Assembly (NCBI GenBank): GCA_019448385.1
Contig: JAGTXO010000005.1
Span: 1,240,001 to 1,304,000, forward strand
From: Diacronema lutheri
Lineage: Eukaryota; Haptophyta; Pavlovophyceae; Pavlovales; Pavlovaceae
Reading direction: 5' to 3'
Length of the DNA: 64,000 bases
The position numbers were made by a program, and so were the translations under genes. The notes under the pieces were generated by a model. It worked only from the letters and a program-made list of their open reading frames with translations. It was not told the DNA's origin and ran no database searches. Position 1 is the stretch's first letter. Every line of letters starts with the position of its first letter. Shown piece after piece: positions 61,363 through 64,000 of this stretch.

Positions 61363-64000
61363 ATGGTGCGCGTGCGGCTTAGCATACACGACAACGTGAA
61401 CCACACGAGCGATACGAGCCATCAACAGGAGCTGCTGCTCAACCCGGAGCTCCTGCCGGATGTGGCGCCGGGCGATCTGCTCGAAATAGTGCCGTCCGAT
61501 GACCCAGCCTCGTCGTCGCAGCCTTCGTCGGCCGCGGCCGCGACGGCGCCCGGCGGCGCGCCGCCCGACCCGCCGTCGGCGCGCCTCGTGCTACAGGTGT
61601 CGGAGGGCTCGCTCGCGCACGCGGGCGCGCGGGAGCTCGCGCACGGCGCTGCCGTGTCCGTCGTCAAGGTGCTCGCCGACCTATTTGGCCTCAAGGCGCG
61701 CTCGGCGGTGCTCGTGCGACGGCTGCGCTCGGCGGACGAGGCGGGCGAGGCCGAGCTCGACTTTGTCGAGCTGCTTGTCAAGGAGCAGTACATCTCGCGC
61801 GCGGAGATCTGGCAGCTGCAGCGAGGGCTGCTCACGACGTGCGTGTACGCGGGCAAGCTCGTCTTGCACGGCGGCCTTCGGCTGCAGGTGCAAAGGCTCA
61901 CGCTGCGCGCCACCGGCCGGCTGTGTATGTGCGGCCTCATCTCTGCGCGCACGCGCCTCGTCTTCCGCTCGCGCAGCCAGCACTTCATGCTGCTGCTCCA
62001 GTTGGCCGCCGAGTCGTACACTTTTGCCGATGACGGCGAGCTCTACTTTGAGAAGATGGTCGCTTTCGTCTCGCGGCTGCTCGCCGAATGGACGCGGCGC
62101 GGCGTGACGCACTCCCTGACGCTCGTGCTCTTCGCGCGGCGGGTGCGGCCGGCGGGAGGGGCAGGCGGCGGCGAGGGCGAGCCGACAGACCTCTTCAAGG
62201 TCGTGTGCGACCGCAAGACGCTCGTTGATTGGACGCAGCTCGTCCGGCTGCTCAAGGCCGAGGTGCTCCGCTTCTTGCCGTGCGCGCAGTGGCGCGCGGG
62301 CGTCGGCGGCGCGGCCGCGGCGGACGGCGCGAGCGGGTGTGCGCGCGCGGGCGAGCGCTCCGCGCCGGGAAGCCCGCTCGTCGGCGCCGCCTCTGCCGCG
62401 CCGCGCGCCTCCGCGTGGAGCACCGGCGCGCGTGTCAATCTGAGCAGCGCGGCGTGTGGCAACCTTGTCGAAGCGCTCAATCTTTCCCTCGACGCGATCG
62501 AGGAGCCTTTCCTCAACCGCGAGCTGAGCAAGACGGGGCAGCAGATTGTGCTCGTCTCGCCGTCGTCGGGCTATTTTGAGTGCCCCGCCGAGCTTCTCCG
62601 ACTCACCTCCGCGCGGATGGAGGCGAGCGGCACGGGCTGTGACCTCGTCTGCTTGGGCAGACCACCACGCCACACAGTGCCGCTCATCCTTGCGACAGTG
62701 CGCGCGCAGGGCAAGGAGGGCGGGAGCAGCGGCGGCAGCGCGAGCGGGCCGTCCTCGCCGCTCCTCGGGCCGACCGCCGCCGCCCACGTCGCGCACGCGA
62801 CCGTACCGACCGGCGGCACGTGCAGCGGCGGCGGCGGCGGTGGTGGCGGCGGTGGCGCCACGCCGGCTGGCAACGGTGGTCGCCTCGGCTTCGAGTTGCA
62901 CTCGCCGGACTGGCTCAACACGATGTTTACCGACCCACCGCTGCCGTTCAATCCCGCCGCGTCGCGCGCCGTCGCAGCCGTCACCTCCGCCAACACCCTC
63001 GACCTGTCGCGCGCGTCGGAGGATGGTGAACGCGGTGGTGACCGCGGCGGAGGTGACCGCGACGACGGTCATGTGCCGCACGCGCTGCGCGGCTGCGCCG
63101 ACGGCTCGCCGCCGCACGCGCGGCGCGCGCGCACACTCGTTTGGCCGCTCGCAACGAGGCAGCCATGCGAGCCGCCACACGGCGCAGAGTTGATCGACAC
63201 GGCACAGAGCGACGTGGGCATGTTCACGCGCGCGTGCGCGGCCGGCGCGAGCGCGACTGTCGCCGCGGCGGCGGTCGCCGCGGCCGCGCTTGCGGAGGGG
63301 CGGCTGTGCGAGATGCCCGCCGGTGCGCGCAGGGTGCCGCTGCTCGTCGGCCGCACGTGGCCCGCCATGACCGCGCACGCGGCCGCGCCCATCTTTCGCC
63401 AAGCTGAGCATACGCACACGGACGATCGAGGGAGGGAGGCGTGCGGGCCGGGCGGCACGCCGAGCCCTCAGCCAAGCGGAATGCGGCGCAATGGAAGCCA
63501 TCGCTTCTATTGCGCGGGCGCGGGCGGCGGCAGCGGCGGGCTCAACGCCGCTGTGGCGGGCGGCGGCGTGCCCTACTCGCGCTCAGCCACGTTCTTGCCT
63601 CTCGATCTGCTCCCGCCGTCCACGCCGCCGCTCCCGCCCTTTGGCGCAGCAGCGGCCGCCGCGGCGGTGGCCGCCGGCGCGGCGGCGGGTGGCGGCGGTC
63701 GCAGCCGGCACGCAGCGCCCGCTGGCCCGGGCGCGTGCGCGCCGCACGCGATGCTCACCGCGGCGGCTGGCGCGTGCGACTTTGCGCGCCGACGCGACGA
63801 GGGCGCGTGTGGCGGGTTGGACGGGAGCGAGGGCGCGCTGCTCTGTTTTGCCGAGAACGCGCTCGGCGCGTCGGTGGAGCCCTCGCTGCTTGCCGCGCTC
63901 GAGCACGGCGCGCAGGGCGGCGGCCCGCCGGCCAGCTGGCAGCACGGTCGGCTCGCCGCGCCGACGGCCAACGCGAGCACTCGCACGACGGCTCAGCCTC
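61363..64000 (+). CDS. DEPDC5: GATOR1 subunit DEPDC5/IML1, 3' end outside window
   Basis: DEPDC5/Iml1 is part of GATOR1, the GTPase-activating complex that turns off Rag GTPases and so TORC1 when amino acids are scarce. The frame from the ATG at 61363 stays open to the window edge (879 codons). The N terminus MVRVRLSIHDN and ELLLNPELLPDVAPGDLLEI match the family start. Further hallmarks are RLVFRSRSQHFMLLLQLAAE, DDGELYFEKMVAFVSRLLAE, HSLTLVLFARRV, CGNLVEALNLSLDAIEEPFL, LSKTGQQIVLVSPSSGYFE and GCDLVCLGRPPRHTVPLI. A Gly-rich insert at about 62700-62880 precedes FELHSPDWLNTMF. Low-complexity Ala/Gly inserts dominate after 63000, so introns there cannot be excluded. The DEP and C-terminal domains must lie beyond the edge. 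Confidence 0.9.
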   Translation, partial: MVRVRLSIHDNVNHTSDTSHQQELLLNPELLPDVAPGDLLEIVPSDDPASSSQPSSAAAATAPGGAPPDPPSARLVLQVSEGSLAHAGARELAHGAAVSVVKVLADLFGLKARSAVLVRRLRSADEAGEAELDFVELLVKEQYISRAEIWQLQRGLLTTCVYAGKLVLHGGLRLQVQRLTLRATGRLCMCGLISARTRLVFRSRSQHFMLLLQLAAESYTFADDGELYFEKMVAFVSRLLAEWTRRGVTHSLTLVLFARRVRPAGGAGGGEGEPTDLFKVVCDRKTLVDWTQLVRLLKAEVLRFLPCAQWRAGVGGAAAADGASGCARAGERSAPGSPLVGAASAAPRASAWSTGARVNLSSAACGNLVEALNLSLDAIEEPFLNRELSKTGQQIVLVSPSSGYFECPAELLRLTSARMEASGTGCDLVCLGRPPRHTVPLILATVRAQGKEGGSSGGSASGPSSPLLGPTAAAHVAHATVPTGGTCSGGGGGGGGGGATPAGNGGRLGFELHSPDWLNTMFTDPPLPFNPAASRAVAAVTSANTLDLSRASEDGERGGDRGGGDRDDGHVPHALRGCADGSPPHARRARTLVWPLATRQPCEPPHGAELIDTAQSDVGMFTRACAAGASATVAAAAVAAAALAEGRLCEMPAGARRVPLLVGRTWPAMTAHAAAPIFRQAEHTHTDDRGREACGPGGTPSPQPSGMRRNGSHRFYCAGAGGGSGGLNAAVAGGGVPYSRSATFLPLDLLPPSTPPLPPFGAAAAAAAVAAGAAAGGGGRSRHAAPAGPGACAPHAMLTAAAGACDFARRRDEGACGGLDGSEGALLCFAENALGASVEPSLLAALEHGAQGGGPPASWQHGRLAAPTANASTRTTAQP

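Noticed and set aside
1-64000. tRNA, rRNA and CRISPR-type arrays
   Set aside because: I looked for cloverleaf-like segments, rRNA cores and regular spaced repeats and saw none that I could support.

Overview
This is a very GC-rich, gene-dense nuclear eukaryotic window. Coding exons carry GT-AG introns of about 90-240 bp, most of them starting GTGCG. Neighbouring genes are often only 10-125 bp apart. It encodes ciliary machinery (an outer-arm dynein heavy chain and the IFT-A subunit WDR35/IFT121), an AP2-domain protein, pantothenate synthetase and a possible plastid-type presequence. This suggests a flagellated alga. A GC-rich haptophyte (pavlovophyte-like) is my best guess and a pelagophyte-like stramenopile is an alternative; the sequence alone does not settle it.

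Layout. 1-9673 (+) is the motor half of a gamma-class (DNAH5/DNAH8-like) dynein heavy chain. 10110-28952 (-) is one enormous predicted gene of three exons and about 6193 codons. It starts with a cysteine-protease domain with C48/Ulp1-type residues and continues through several more regions that resemble C48 domains to varying degrees, a YqaJ/lambda-exonuclease-type nuclease domain and a chromodomain. It ends in a Fanzor (eukaryotic TnpB-like) RuvC nuclease. I read it as a large mobile element, or a captured part of one, that looks whole. 28953-35734 is an accessory junkyard: long poly-C tracts, a LINE endonuclease fragment, a ubiquitin-specific-protease-like gene, a 315-bp foldback element with perfect 86-bp arms, and an unrecognised coding region whose frame wanders.

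From 35735 the host gene row resumes: a coiled-coil protein with a nuclease-like domain (-), AP2 (-), a small conserved-looking protein (+), an MGMT-DUF429 fusion (+), a small ORF (-), panC (+), an IQ/coiled-coil protein (+), WDR35/IFT121 (-), a possibly plastid-targeted glycine-zipper protein (+), an ankyrin protein (-), a small putatively myristoylated protein (+), an FH2-like protein (-), a RING-CH E3 ligase (+), a DnaJ protein (-), an unrecognised protein (-) and the start of DEPDC5/IML1 (+). Many pairs are head-to-head over 42-124 bp, implying shared promoters.

Functionally, the dynein and WDR35 belong to the flagellum, DEPDC5 to the GATOR1-TORC1 nutrient pathway, and panC to coenzyme A synthesis. 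The strongest candidate for something undescribed is the giant protease/YqaJ/chromo/Fanzor gene. All splice sites were placed by eye, from reading-frame continuity, GT/AG sites and family similarity.
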